In this document: one piece after another, positions 17,163 to 26,252 of the stretch | How positions within the stretch are numbered: the first letter of the stretch is position 1 | How the letters are laid out: the number at the start of each line of letters is the position of its first letter | Assembly: GCF_022213955.1 (NCBI RefSeq) | Contig: NZ_JAKNTW010000006.1 | Coordinates: 372,001-436,000, forward strand | Direction: 5' to 3' | From: Dolomitihabitans soli | GTDB taxonomy: Bacteria > Actinomycetota > Actinomycetes > Streptosporangiales > Streptosporangiaceae | Length of the DNA: 64,000 nucleotides | Made by a program: the position numbers and the translations under genes | Notes under the pieces: generated by a model | The model's input: the letters and a program-made list of their open reading frames with translations, nothing else | Told to the model about the DNA's origin: nothing | Databases searched by the model: none

Positions 17163-17191
17163 GTTGCTGTACAGCAGTGCCGTACAGCAAC
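17163..17191. repeat. Perfect 10-bp inverted repeat
   Basis: GTTGCTGTAC and GTACAGCAAC flank a 9-nt spacer in otherwise non-coding sequence (17042-17283). It could be an operator or a recombination-site arm. No gene is evident in this gap, although a short frame from 17098 (MDARNLANRLSADDGEM) has a GGAGGA upstream. Confidence 0.45.
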
Positions 17192-17283
17192 ACCGTCTTA
17201 CGCGATCACATCTCACCGAACCGCATCTACCGCCTGACCAGCGCGTAAGCCCGCCGACCTGGCCCCCGCCGTTGACTCGTAAT

Positions 17284-17468
17284 GGGGTCCCGGTAGCAAC
17301 GGCGGAAAATCCAACGGATATCGCTTCGCCAGCGTCGACGTGGAGCATTCCGGCGAAGTCAGCGGCATCCTCGGCCCAGCCCGCCGCATCCACCACCGGC
17401 ACACCAGCCATGCGACGCCCTCACATCAGAGCAGGCCAGGGGCATTTCCGTTGGATTTTTCGCGATTA
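17284..17468. mobile_element. Miniature inverted-repeat element, copy 2 (inverted, end-truncated)
   Basis: This is the reverse complement of 15525-15709 and has the same length, 185 bp. It keeps the GGGGTCCCGGTAGCAACGGC end but lacks the last 13 bp of the other terminus, diverging after CGCGATTA. With copy 1 it brackets the ArsR/SRPBCC/DinB operon as inverted repeats. Confidence 0.7.
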
Positions 17469-17559
17469 GGCCCGGTGGTAAGAAACGCGTCACATGGCCC
17501 AAACGAGCGGCGTCGCCGCAGGTCACGGTGCGCGACTGTGCCACCCGCCGAGGGCAGAT

Positions 17560-17685
17560 TTCGGTCCGGGCGTTCGGGGATGAGTCCGACGCTCTGCGGC
17601 ACGATAACGCTGGATCGGGCATTTCCGCAGGTCGCGTTGCTCGCTAAGTGCTTTTATGTCAAGCCGCCCGGGAGCTCCCGGTTAC
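17560..17685. repeat. 126-bp direct repeat, copy A
   Basis: Shares long blocks with 21221-21346, including GGGCGTTCGGGGATGAGTCC, TTTCCGCAGGTCGCGT and CTTTATGTCA, in the same orientation 3.66 kb apart and with substitutions throughout. It overlaps the apparent start of the tyrosine recombinase. It could be a recombination site or the end of an inserted element. Confidence 0.6.
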
Positions 17686-18462
17686 GCAGCGTCGCTTTGG
17701 GCCGTGTGGCTCGATTCTTACCGGCACGCCAAGAAGGTGGCCCCGCTGCCGCTACCCGCCCCGCAGCCGCGCGCGCTGGCCGCCGCCCAGGTGCGCACTG
17801 TCAAGAACATCGTGGACCGGATCGAGACCTTCCACGAGCTCAAGGGCCGCCGTCACCGCGGCGCCGGCGCGCGTGCCCATGCCCACGCGCGCCCGCTGCG
17901 CGACCGCGCCATCATCTACCTGCTGTTCGGCACCGGGCTGCGCCGCGCCGAAGTGGTCGGCCTGGATCTGGACCAGCTGGAGCCGGCTGACCCCGACCGG
18001 CTCCGCCAGGCCAAGAAGGCGCGCCTGATCGGCGTACGCGGCAAGGGCCGTACCAGCCGGACCGTGTTCCTCGGCCGTGACGCCCGCCAGGCGCTGGCCG
18101 ACTACCTCGACCAGGAGCGGCCCGGCGCCGCCGCCGTCAGTACCATTCCGGCCGCGCTGTTCCTGTCGGCCGCCTCCATCGCCGTCCGCCGCCCCGACGG
18201 CCGCCTGTCACCCCGCTCGATCAACACCATCGTCGGCGAGATCGGCCGCTTGCACGACGCCCAGACCAACGACCCCGACCGCAAACTCGGCACCCTGCGC
18301 CCGCACGACGCCCGCCACACCTTCGCCTTCCAGCTCTCCCAAGCCTCCGGCCACAACCGCGCCGAACTCGAACGCCGCCTCGGCCACGCCAATGACCGCT
18401 ACCTGCGCCTGTACACCAACCCGCCCGACGACATCGCCGCCGGCTATATCGAGGATCTCTGA
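17656..18462 (+). CDS. Tyrosine recombinase (integrase), probably N-terminally truncated
   Basis: A 268-residue phage-integrase-family protein with a complete catalytic domain: Arg in GTGLRRAEVVGL, Lys region in VRGKGRTSRTV, HxxR in LRPHDARHTFAF, and the C-terminal His and Tyr nucleophile in LGHANDRYLRLYTNP. The N-terminal core-binding domain is short, about 40 residues before the linker. The apparent ATG has no ribosome site and lies inside repeat A, so the 5' end was probably replaced. Family members cut and rejoin DNA at short sites. It may belong to the integrated segment delimited by the direct repeats. Confidence 0.75.
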   Translation: MSSRPGAPGYAASLWAVWLDSYRHAKKVAPLPLPAPQPRALAAAQVRTVKNIVDRIETFHELKGRRHRGAGARAHAHARPLRDRAIIYLLFGTGLRRAEVVGLDLDQLEPADPDRLRQAKKARLIGVRGKGRTSRTVFLGRDARQALADYLDQERPGAAAVSTIPAALFLSAASIAVRRPDGRLSPRSINTIVGEIGRLHDAQTNDPDRKLGTLRPHDARHTFAFQLSQASGHNRAELERRLGHANDRYLRLYTNPPDDIAAGYIEDL

Positions 18463-19094
18463 CCCAGCGCCTTCGCGCGGGGGCGCGCACTACAGTGCTG
18501 GCGTGGTGATGCGGTTGCTGCTGGAGCCCTTGCCCGCATCGTGGCCGGCACCCGGCGCCCCCGCGACCGCAGGGACTGCGCGGCCTGCTCGCCCAGCTGC
18601 AGGAGGCGGCCGACGCCGTGCGGCAGCTCGACGCCCTCGAAGGGCGCATGCGGCGGCGCCACGTTCTTGTAGGTCGGAGCCGGGTTCGTTGCTTTCTGCT
18701 CAACGAGTCGTGGATGGAACGCGACGTGCTCTTCAAGCCTTACGCCGACGAGTAGCGCGGTTCGGGCCCTGATCTGCCGCGTCCTGAGGAGGTCGGCCAT
18801 CTCGGCCTCCTCCTCCCGAACGTGTCCCTAACCCCAAACTAAGCTGATCTGCGCAGGTCAACCGGTTTCCGAGAAGATCGTGCTCTCGGGAGCGGAGACG
18901 GTCACGACTTTGAGAACACGCACAGCTGAGAGGCAAAACCCCAGCTCGGCACCTCTGTGAACAGGGCTGTGTCGCTAGTTGGCGGCTGGGGCCACCTACA
19001 GGAGAAGGACGCCTGGTCGAGTGGATGGCGGTGGTTGACGCCTTCCTGGCCCGACATACTCGGGATATACCGGAGATGGGTATCGTCCGCCGCC
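18463..19094. other. 632-bp gap with a decayed reading frame
   Basis: No supported gene. One frame encodes RGLLAQLQEAADAVRQLDAL and ends ERDVLFKPYADE with a stop near 18755, but it lacks a start and may be a relic of a mobile-element accessory gene. The rest, up to the lipoprotein start, shows nothing I recognise. Confidence 0.3.
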
Positions 19095-20708
19095 ATGAAG
19101 CGGATCCTTGCCCTCGTAGTGGCCGTGATGCTGATGGCCGGGGCGTGCGCTCAGGAGGATCCTCCGAAGAAGGTGGAAACGGATCATGTGGTCGGCAAGG
19201 TGGCGCGTACCGCCGTCAGCGGTCACGGGCCTGCCCTTGGGCTACTCAACGCGGACTGGCAGGTGACGGTCGAGGGGGAGCGTGCGAACTTCGAGGTGGA
19301 GGGTGGCAGCCTCGTGCTGTTCACCACCGACGGGGTGCAGGGGTTCGACGCGACCACCGGGCAGAGCGTGTGGCACTACAGGGAACCTGGGCGGAAGGTC
19401 GATTGGTCGAGGCTGGCAGCGGGTGTGGTGCTGCTCAGTACGGAAGGCGAGGAGGAGAGGCTCGTCGCGCTGGATTCGGCAACGGGACGCCTGCTCTGGG
19501 AGAAGAAGGTCGAGCCCTTCACCGGCTTCTTCGTTCATGGACGTGTCCTGGTCCGCGAGAGTCATTCCCCCGCCACCCCCGTACTTGCCGGGATCGACAT
19601 GCGCACCGGCGAGGAGTTGTGGGATGGGGATCCGGACGTCGGCAAGGGCTGCGACTCGATCGCGCTCTACCCGCACGCGACCGACGCCAGCGTCATCGTG
19701 CTGGAGGAAAGGTGTGGGGGGGGCCTCTTCACGAGTGGCTTTCTCGGCCTCGACCCCGCCAGCGGCGATGTGCTCTGGAGCCATGACCACGGTTTGATCG
19801 GTTATCCCGATGTCATCTCGGTGGCGCGAGGTGCCGCGGTGATCTCTGCGTCGGATTCCGGGAGGACGACAATCTTCAGCCGCGACAAGGCACAACAGAC
19901 GCTCGAATGCCGCCGCTGCGAGCCGGTCATCGCAGGAGATCACATTGTCTGGCTCACCGGGAGTGGGAGTGGGACGGAGAAGACGCGAATGGCTGTCGTC
20001 AACGCTCACACCGGCGCCGCGAAGGTCGTGGCATTGCCGATACCGCAGTCGAACCTCATCTCTGACGGGCGCCGGCTGTACGGCACCGGGCCGACTCCGG
20101 CGGGCGGCCAAGGCGGCGAACCGACACACTGGGTGACGGTCGTCGATCCGGCGACGGGATCAGCCAGGGCGCTGCCCATTCACGCCAATCCAGGTTTCGG
20201 ACCCATCCGCTGGGTAGGCGCCGTGGACGGACGATTGATCGTGGCCATCCGCCCATCACAAAAAGCGTCTGAAGAGGCATCCGGGCACCGGCTGATCGCC
20301 TACAGCTCGACCCCAGGGGCCGAGCCGCTGGAGTTCAGCGGTGTGGACCCCCGGAGCTGGCCCGACTGCGCGAAACTGGTGGCTGCCGTGCCGGGCAAGC
20401 GCCTACGGCGGCCCGACGGCCGGCGCGACTGGGGCGAGATGGTGATCGGCTCCACCAGGGTCGCCAGGTCCTCCTGCTACGCGAGCGACATCGAGGGCAT
20501 CGGCGAGGTCTCCGTCGGAGTCAGGTGGGTCACCAAGCGCCCAGAGGACGCTGACGCCTTGCTCGACGGAACCCCTGGCCAGGCGCCGGACGCCGGACTC
20601 CGTGCCGGGTCACTGGTCAGGGTCGGTGGCGTCATCGTGCGGGTGGACGGCCCGCCCGAGGCTGTCCAGGCGGTGGTCAAGCAACTTCGGTCAACGGTCC
20701 CGTCCTAA
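19095..20708 (+). CDS. PQQ-like beta-propeller lipoprotein
   Basis: A 537-residue exported protein. The ATG at 19095 gives a signal peptide (MKRILALVVAVMLM) ending in the lipobox AGAC. The body shows repeated propeller blades of the PQQ/BamB type, such as GFDATTGQSVWHYREPG, ALDSATGRLLWEKKV, GIDMRTGEELWDGD and GLDPASGDVLWSHD. No enzymatic residues are evident, so a binding or scaffold role at the cell surface is likely. The ribosome site is weak (GGAGATGGG about 20 nt upstream), leaving the start somewhat uncertain. It stands alone inside the segment between the two 126-bp repeats. Confidence 0.75.
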   Translation: MKRILALVVAVMLMAGACAQEDPPKKVETDHVVGKVARTAVSGHGPALGLLNADWQVTVEGERANFEVEGGSLVLFTTDGVQGFDATTGQSVWHYREPGRKVDWSRLAAGVVLLSTEGEEERLVALDSATGRLLWEKKVEPFTGFFVHGRVLVRESHSPATPVLAGIDMRTGEELWDGDPDVGKGCDSIALYPHATDASVIVLEERCGGGLFTSGFLGLDPASGDVLWSHDHGLIGYPDVISVARGAAVISASDSGRTTIFSRDKAQQTLECRRCEPVIAGDHIVWLTGSGSGTEKTRMAVVNAHTGAAKVVALPIPQSNLISDGRRLYGTGPTPAGGQGGEPTHWVTVVDPATGSARALPIHANPGFGPIRWVGAVDGRLIVAIRPSQKASEEASGHRLIAYSSTPGAEPLEFSGVDPRSWPDCAKLVAAVPGKRLRRPDGRRDWGEMVIGSTRVARSSCYASDIEGIGEVSVGVRWVTKRPEDADALLDGTPGQAPDAGLRAGSLVRVGGVIVRVDGPPEAVQAVVKQLRSTVPS

Positions 20709-21220
20709 TAGTGCAATCCCGATAGCAAGGGGCCCTAGCTGCTCCCCTCGCCACCAAGCCGAGGACCTCCGCTCCCACGACGTCCCCCGAAATCAGAGTG
20801 ACCGACAACGACTGAGGACCTGCGATCAGCTACCTGGCGGCTGGGGACACGTTCGGGAGCGGAGGGCCAAGTCAAGGTCACAGTTCAGCCGAAGGTGATG
20901 CCGGACGATGCGGAGGAGTTCAAGCGCGGGCTTCAGCTCCCGCAGCTGGACAATCCGCACATCACCGTCGAGGTCACGCTCTCCGCCGAATCGATCGCCG
21001 TTCGGCCGCAGTGAGGACCACCGAAACCCCCGGCGCGCACACGGCTGGGCCCGAACTCACCGACCGGCAGACCTCGCCGTCCAGCGCGCCGAACTCCAGC
21101 ACCTGGTCGATGCCCAGCGCCCCCGCCAGGTCGGCAACCAGCCCGCTGGACTGTAGGCGCAAGATCGGCATCTTCGTCCTGGCCGCACAGCGGGTGACGG
21201 CTGAGGTGCCCGACTCCGGG
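20709..21220. other. Gap with gene remnants
   Basis: No intact gene. At 20871-21014 a frame without a plausible start encodes VKVTVQPKVMPDDAEEFKRG and ends ...SIAVRPQ at TGA. A second stretch ending near 21154 reads THRPADLAVQRAELQHLVDA. Both look like 3' pieces of unknown genes, consistent with mobile-element turnover. Confidence 0.35.
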
Positions 21221-21346
21221 TTCCGGTCTGGGCGTTCGGGGATGAGTCCGGCGCTCGCCACCGCGTTAACGACGGCGGGGACGTTTCCGCAGGTCGCGTC
21301 GCTCGCTAACCGCCTTTATGTCACGCCCTCCGGGAGTCCCCGGTTT
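21221..21346. repeat. 126-bp direct repeat, copy B
   Basis: Diverged copy of 17560-17685, same orientation and length. It adjoins the C-terminal side of the transposase fragment at 21345-21578, which suggests both repeats derive from a transposon end or resolution site. Confidence 0.6.
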
Positions 21347-21578
21347 ACTCACAGCTCCTTGGCCCCCTGGTGGCACGGACCCGTCCTCGACCTTCGGGAA
21401 GTACCCGAGCCTTGTAGGACTTCAGCCACATCACCAGCGCCAGCAGATGGTGCTCATCCTGGGTTCGGCCACGAGCCCACGCGACCTCGGCCTCAGTTGG
21501 TGTGAATGCCTCCGCCAGCTCCCGCGCCGACACCACCCTGGCGAACCCCGGATATGCCGTCCGATCGACCGAGGTCAC
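21345..21578 (-). pseudogene. Tn3-family transposase N-terminal fragment
   Basis: About 77 codons beginning MTSVDRTAYPGFARVVSAR and continuing ELAEAFTPTEAEVAWARGRT, which matches the DUF4158 N-terminus of Tn3-family TnpA. After LVMWLKSY the match stops and the frame runs into repeat B. The remaining ~900 residues of a normal TnpA are missing, so this is a dead remnant. Its presence supports a Tn3 origin for the miniature elements and repeats nearby. Confidence 0.65.
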
Positions 21579-21715
21579 CCGAAGCCCCCAAAACCGCCAC
21601 CAACACGACGACGATCACCCTAACGACCGGCCTTCAGGCCCCGCGGTGTCTTTCCGGCGTATTCCGGCCTTCCCCCTACCATGGGCACACCATCGCGACA
21701 CGCTTGGGAGATGTG

Positions 21716-22405
21716 ATGACCGCGCACGACGACGCCGCTGCGCAGCAGATGGGATCCACGCGGGAGCGGTTGATCGAATCGGCCGTGCGGCTGTTCGGCG
21801 AGAGGGGTATCGAGGCGACTTCGCTGCGGATGCTGACCGAAGCGGCCCGGACCAACATCGCTGCGGTCAACTACCACTTCGGATCCAAGGACGGCTTGCT
21901 GCGCGCTGTCATCGATCGGACGATGCAGGCCATCAACGGCGAACGCCGTCGCCGGCTGGACGCGTTCGAATCTGAGCCTCAGCCGCCGTCGGTGGCGGCG
22001 CTGGTGCGCGCGTTCGTCGAACCGGGTGCCAGCCTTCTGGACGGACACGGCCAGAGCGGGCCCGATGTCGCGCGCTTCATCGGCCGCATGCTCGGCGAAC
22101 CCGATCCGAAGGTCCGGCAGGTCTTCGCCGACCAGGTCGACCCCGTGGAGGGCCGCTATCTCACCGCGCTGGGCCGCGCCCTGCCCGACCTTGACGAGGA
22201 CGCCGTCCGATTCGTCTACACCAGCATGCTGGGACTGCTCAGCCTCCATCAGTCCGGAACTTTCACCGCACTGGAATGGCCTCAGCGGCAGAGCCCCGGT
22301 CCCCGGGAAAACCCTTCCCGCACCGCTGACCTTGAGCGCCTCATCGCCTTCATCACCGGCGGAATCCTCGCCACCCAATCGGGCCGCGCGGCTGCTACGT
22401 CGTGA
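21716..22405 (+). CDS. TetR-family regulator
   Basis: A 229-residue repressor. The N-terminal helix-turn-helix region reads RERLIESAVRLFGERGIEAT, followed by LRMLTEAARTNIAAVNYHFG and the expected SKDGLLRAV. The C-terminal ligand domain is alpha-helical and resembles CecR-type regulators (PGASLLDGHGQSGPDVARFI). The ATG at 21716 follows GGGAG; longer upstream reading is unsupported. No intact partner gene adjoins it. A short frame right after it (IGTGAFVIAAVPAVSLVRTR) looks like the tail of a transporter. Confidence 0.85.
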   Translation: MTAHDDAAAQQMGSTRERLIESAVRLFGERGIEATSLRMLTEAARTNIAAVNYHFGSKDGLLRAVIDRTMQAINGERRRRLDAFESEPQPPSVAALVRAFVEPGASLLDGHGQSGPDVARFIGRMLGEPDPKVRQVFADQVDPVEGRYLTALGRALPDLDEDAVRFVYTSMLGLLSLHQSGTFTALEWPQRQSPGPRENPSRTADLERLIAFITGGILATQSGRAAATS

Positions 22406-22860
22406 TCGGGACCGGCGCGTTCGTGATCGCCGCCGTGCCGGCGGTCAGCCTGGTGCGAACGCGGCGCCTCGCGCGAAGGACACCCTCACTTCAGGCGAGC
22501 TGACCTTCCCGTCAACCGGCTCGACCAAACGGAGACCTCGTTGTAAGGCGTTCACCGGACATCGGCACGCCCCCTGCCTTCGTAGAGTGGTGATCAGCTG
22601 CGGCTTGGCCGCGCGGATACCCACTACGCAGGGGCAGCGGGTATCCCCCTTCACCCGGGACGCACGTCTTGGCGTTGGCCGGTGCGGTCACGGGTGCCCG
22701 CGGATTCGGCGAGGATCCGCGCGCGGGGGGAGCGACTCCTCGAATCCGCTGGGCCCGGCCGCCACCGGACGCACGACCTGATCTGCCCCCACGCCTGCGA
22801 GCGTGAGCGGTCCACTGCCCGCACCGCGGGTGCGGGCAGCGGGGGCCGCCGCGCCATCCG
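22406..22860. other. Gap with possible transporter tail and a hairpin
   Basis: From about 22397 a frame reads VIGTGAFVIAAVPAVSLVRT and stops near 22545, resembling the last helix and basic tail of an MFS transporter, but it is too short to prove. GGATACCC (22615-22622) and GGGTATCC (22639-22646) form an 8-bp hairpin, a possible terminator. Nothing else is seen. Confidence 0.35.
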
Positions 22861-24477
22861 TCACTTCAGGCCGGCGAGGAAGGTTCTGGCCAGCTTCTCC
22901 ACGGCCGGTTGCGCGATGGAGGACTCGAAGACCGGCTTCTGGTAGCCGTCGGCGGCGACGAGGCCGCCGCCGGTCGTCGTCCCCCGGAAGGTGAACTCGA
23001 TGGTCCGGTCGCCGGTCAGGACCTTGATCAGGACCTCCTGCCTGGGATCCTTCTCCGGCTCATCCGGCCTGGTGGTGGAGGAGATCACGGCGAACGCCTT
23101 CTCGCCGAGTCCGGAGAGCTCCTGGCGGGGCTGGTAGTCGGTGTGGATGTTGTCGTCGCCGATGCCGCCCTGGGCGCGGTAGCGGTCGTACTTCTTCGCA
23201 TCGCGATCGAACTGGAACTTCGATCCGAGGCCGCCGCCCCCCCAGTCGACCACCCGGACGTCCAGTTGGCCGCCTCGAGCGGTGTACTCCTGGCCGGGCT
23301 CGTGCTCGACCGCCTCGCTGATCCTCCAGGTGCAGCCGGTCTGCTCTATGTTGCCGTCGTTACCGCTTACGGATGGTCCCTCGGCGGTGGGGAAGAACGC
23401 CGACTCGATGTCCTTGGGGCTGAGGATCGCGCAGGGCCCGTCGAGTTTCGTCTCGCCGGCGTCCTTGGCCATCTCCGCGGTGATTCGCTCGGCGACCTTG
23501 TCGGCCCCGGCCCGCACCTCGTCGCCGGAGGGGTACTTGTCCCCGGTCCGGTTGTCGCCGCCGTACATGACCTCGATCAGCCAGGGGCCCTGCCGGGCGA
23601 ACACAGTCGCCTTGAGGCCGCTGCGCTGGATCGAGCTCTGGCTGTACGACGCGTCGCCGAACTTCAGTTCCTTGAGATCGCCGAACGTCGAGCCGGAGGT
23701 CTTGCCGTCGATCCGCTTGCCGTCCCGGACGTTGACCCGCCGCTCGTGTCCCTCCTTGTTGCTGTCGAACTGCGTCTTGGCGTACTCGACCGCGTTCTGG
23801 CTTTCGGTGCCGCGGGCCGCCACCGAGATACTCAGAATGCGATAGCCGATGGTGCCGCCGCCGACGTCCATCTTGTTGTTGTCCCACTGGCAGCCCGCGC
23901 GCTTCTCGAGTTCGGTGGCGGCTCCGGTGGACGCATTCTTCCCGCCGTACTTGCCATCGGTGACCAGGCTCTTGCGGAGGTCTTCCGGAATGGCGGCGCA
24001 GAGTTGGTCGCCGCTGATCGGCCGCAGTTTGACCGCCTCGGTCCGCCGCACCGCGTCGGCGGTCGGTGACGCCGACCGGGCCGAAGAACGCCGGTCGTCG
24101 GGGGAACCCAGGGGCGGTCCGGTTTCGCGCTCGCCCCTGTTGAGGAGCATCCAGCCCCCGACCAGTGCGACTCCGCCGATCAGGACGACGGCGAGCACGA
24201 CGATGATGATGATCAGCGGCCCTTTCCCGCCGCCGCTGCCGCGCCGGGGAGGGAGCCGGTGTCCGCCGGGGCCGCCCGCTGCCGGCCCCCCCGGTGGATA
24301 GCCACCCGGATTCCAGCCCGGCGTTCCGGGCGCACCGGGTCCGTGCGGCTGCCCGCCGGGGACCGGTCCGTGCGGCTGTCCGCCGGGGACCGGTCCGTGC
24401 GCGTGCCTGCCGGGCACCGGTCCGTGCGGCTGTCTGCCGGGCACCGGTCCGGGGGGTGGCGGGAATGGGTGGGACAT
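22861..24477 (-). CDS. Proline-rich single-pass membrane protein, unknown function
   Basis: A 538-residue protein with three parts. Residues about 1-75 are a Pro/Gly/His-rich cytoplasmic tail with four 9-residue repeats of the GPVPGGQPH type. Next is one strong transmembrane helix (PLIIIIVVLAVVLIGGVALV). A large extracellular region follows, with two similar halves each holding a Cys pair (QLCAAIPEDL...GCQWDN and GPCAILSPKDI...GCTWRI), like tandem DUF3558-type domains. The topology recalls actinobacterial DUF3558/septum-associated membrane proteins. The ATG at 24477 follows GAGAGGTC. Function unknown. Confidence 0.72.
   Translation of the reverse strand: MSHPFPPPPGPVPGRQPHGPVPGRHAHGPVPGGQPHGPVPGGQPHGPGAPGTPGWNPGGYPPGGPAAGGPGGHRLPPRRGSGGGKGPLIIIIVVLAVVLIGGVALVGGWMLLNRGERETGPPLGSPDDRRSSARSASPTADAVRRTEAVKLRPISGDQLCAAIPEDLRKSLVTDGKYGGKNASTGAATELEKRAGCQWDNNKMDVGGGTIGYRILSISVAARGTESQNAVEYAKTQFDSNKEGHERRVNVRDGKRIDGKTSGSTFGDLKELKFGDASYSQSSIQRSGLKATVFARQGPWLIEVMYGGDNRTGDKYPSGDEVRAGADKVAERITAEMAKDAGETKLDGPCAILSPKDIESAFFPTAEGPSVSGNDGNIEQTGCTWRISEAVEHEPGQEYTARGGQLDVRVVDWGGGGLGSKFQFDRDAKKYDRYRAQGGIGDDNIHTDYQPRQELSGLGEKAFAVISSTTRPDEPEKDPRQEVLIKVLTGDRTIEFTFRGTTTGGGLVAADGYQKPVFESSIAQPAVEKLARTFLAGLK
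24340..24447. repeat. 27-bp tandem repeat x4 inside the Pro-rich gene
   Basis: Four head-to-tail 27-bp units beginning TCCGTGCGGCTG encode the 9-residue GPVPGGQPH-type repeats. The units differ at a few bases; a variable copy number between strains is plausible. Confidence 0.8.
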
Positions 24478-24909
24478 CGGCGACCTCTCAGAACAGACCA
24501 GCGATTGTTGGCGAACCCACGTGCGCGAGCCGTTCTCCAAGCGATCGAAACCGCGCGGGAAACGAACGGAAACCGTGCTCGGGGGCGGCGCCGACGATGT
24601 CGAACGGATGCCGCCCGAGCCCTTCGTACCGTCCGCCGGGGCATTGGGCGGGCATGCCTTTACGGCTGCGCCCGCACAGCAGCCGGTTGCGAGCTTACAG
24701 ACAGTGGGAAGGCGAACATGTCAGGCGAACACCTGACATGGGATCACGATTCGGTTGAGCGAATCTCTCCGGGGCTGAGCGAGGCTCCACCGCGGGGCTG
24801 CCTCAGGGCACTTCATACGTCGGCCACGAGTAGCCCGACGGCGGGGCGCCTCGGTCATCCGGCCGCGTCCAGTTCGGCGATGCACCGGCCGAGATCGGCC
24901 GGAGGTTCG
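24478..24909. other. 432-bp non-coding gap
   Basis: Lies between the Pro-rich protein start and the end of the first adenylation gene. I see no gene, promoter motif or strong hairpin here. Confidence 0.5.
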
Positions 24910-26250
24910 TCAGCCGAAGCGCTGGTAGTCGATCTTTCCTGTGGACGTGTACGGCAGGCTTCCGGTCAGCTGAATGCGCAGGTAGGCGGGCGGAATCCCT
25001 AAGCCGGCGCAGATCGTGGCCGCGTGCCGGCGCACCCGGGCCTCGTCCGCCAGGCAGTAGGCGGTCATCCCCTCCGGCGACCCTACGACGGCGACCTCGC
25101 CGATACCGGCCAGGGCGGACTCGACCTCATCCAGGTTGATCCGCCTGCCCGCCACCTTCACGATGCGCTTGAGCCTGCCGTCCAGGTAGAGGAAGCCGTC
25201 GCGGAGCGTTCCGACGTCGCCCGTGCGCAGCACGCCGTGCAGCCGGTCTCCCCGTGCGAGATCCTCGCGGGTGTCGGCATAGCCGAGCATGACGTTCGGT
25301 CCCTCGTAGACGATCTCGCCGGTGTCCTCGATGCGGAACCGGCCGCCGGGGATGGCCCGGCCGACGGAACCGATCGCGTCCGGGTGCGCCGCGGTGTCGA
25401 GGACCGACATCCTGGCCGTCGCCTCGGTCTGGCCGTACATGACCGAGAAGCGGGCCCCGCGCGCGGACGCGAGCCGTGCGTAGTCGGCGGCTGTGGGCAG
25501 GGCCCCGCCCGCCTGGGTGAGCGAACGCAGCGACGCCGGCCATTCCCTGCGCAGAACGGGCCACAGCGCCCTGTAGGTGAGCGGCACCCCGGCCATCGCG
25601 GTCACGCCTTCGGCGGCCATCAGCCGCAGGAACCTCCTGCCGGTGGGGGAGGCGTCGGTCAGCACGACCGCGGCCCCGCAGGACAGGTGGCTGTTGAGCA
25701 CCGACAGGCCGTAGCAGTAGTGGAGCGGCAGCGACGTGACCGCCCGGTCCGCGGCGTCCATGCCCAGGGCGCGCACGATGTCGCGGGCGTTGCCGGACAC
25801 GTTGATCCTCGACAGGCGGACGGCGCGCGGGCGTCCGGTGGTGCCCGAGGTCATCATGAGCAGAGCGAGATCGTCGTGGAGGTGATGCTCGGCCGGCGAC
25901 GTGCGCCGCCACACCGTGGTGTCCTGCCGCGCCTCATACCCCTCGGGTGGTACGCCGGGGGCTCGCACGACCAGCTCCGGCTCGTAGGCCGCCAGGAGGC
26001 GCGCGACCGCCCGCTCCGACAGGGCGGGATCGGCGAGCAGGACGGCGTGGCCCGCCTCCAGACAGGCCAGGTAGCACAGGACCGTGTCCGGGGAGAGGTC
26101 GGCGAAGAGCGCCACGAGTCCCTTGCGCGGAAGTTCGCCGGCCAGACGGCTCCATCGGACCATGGCTCGCGGCAGGTCGCCGTAGCGGATGTCGTCGCCG
26201 CCGGGGAGGACGAGCGCGGGGTCGGCTCGTGCGCCGTGGGCCAGGAACAC
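24910..26250 (-). CDS. Stand-alone acyl-adenylating enzyme
   Basis: A 446-residue AMP-forming ligase, expected to activate a carboxylic acid for loading on the adjacent carrier protein. Core motifs are LLMMTSGTTGRPRAV (P-loop), MYGQTEATARMS, YLDGRLKRIVKVAGRRI (hinge), and the C-terminal catalytic Lys in TSTGKIDY. The pocket segment LPLHYCYGLSVLNSHL lacks the Asp that binds an alpha-amino group, so a fatty, hydroxy or aryl acid is more likely than an amino acid. The GTG at 26250 is 2 bp after the carrier-protein stop. It is short, missing part of the usual N-terminus. Confidence 0.8.
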   Translation of the reverse strand: MFLAHGARADPALVLPGGDDIRYGDLPRAMVRWSRLAGELPRKGLVALFADLSPDTVLCYLACLEAGHAVLLADPALSERAVARLLAAYEPELVVRAPGVPPEGYEARQDTTVWRRTSPAEHHLHDDLALLMMTSGTTGRPRAVRLSRINVSGNARDIVRALGMDAADRAVTSLPLHYCYGLSVLNSHLSCGAAVVLTDASPTGRRFLRLMAAEGVTAMAGVPLTYRALWPVLRREWPASLRSLTQAGGALPTAADYARLASARGARFSVMYGQTEATARMSVLDTAAHPDAIGSVGRAIPGGRFRIEDTGEIVYEGPNVMLGYADTREDLARGDRLHGVLRTGDVGTLRDGFLYLDGRLKRIVKVAGRRINLDEVESALAGIGEVAVVGSPEGMTAYCLADEARVRRHAATICAGLGIPPAYLRIQLTGSLPYTSTGKIDYQRFG

Positions 26251-26252
26251 GA

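Noticed and set aside
16140-17411. Long minus-strand frame spanning ArsR and the upstream miniature element
   Set aside because: Only the last 110 codons are ArsR. The upstream part is non-coding element sequence and the out-of-frame shadow of the DinB-like gene.
22397-22545. MFS transporter remnant after the TetR gene
   Set aside because: Too short (about 49 codons) and no upstream part, so it is only mentioned in the gap entry.
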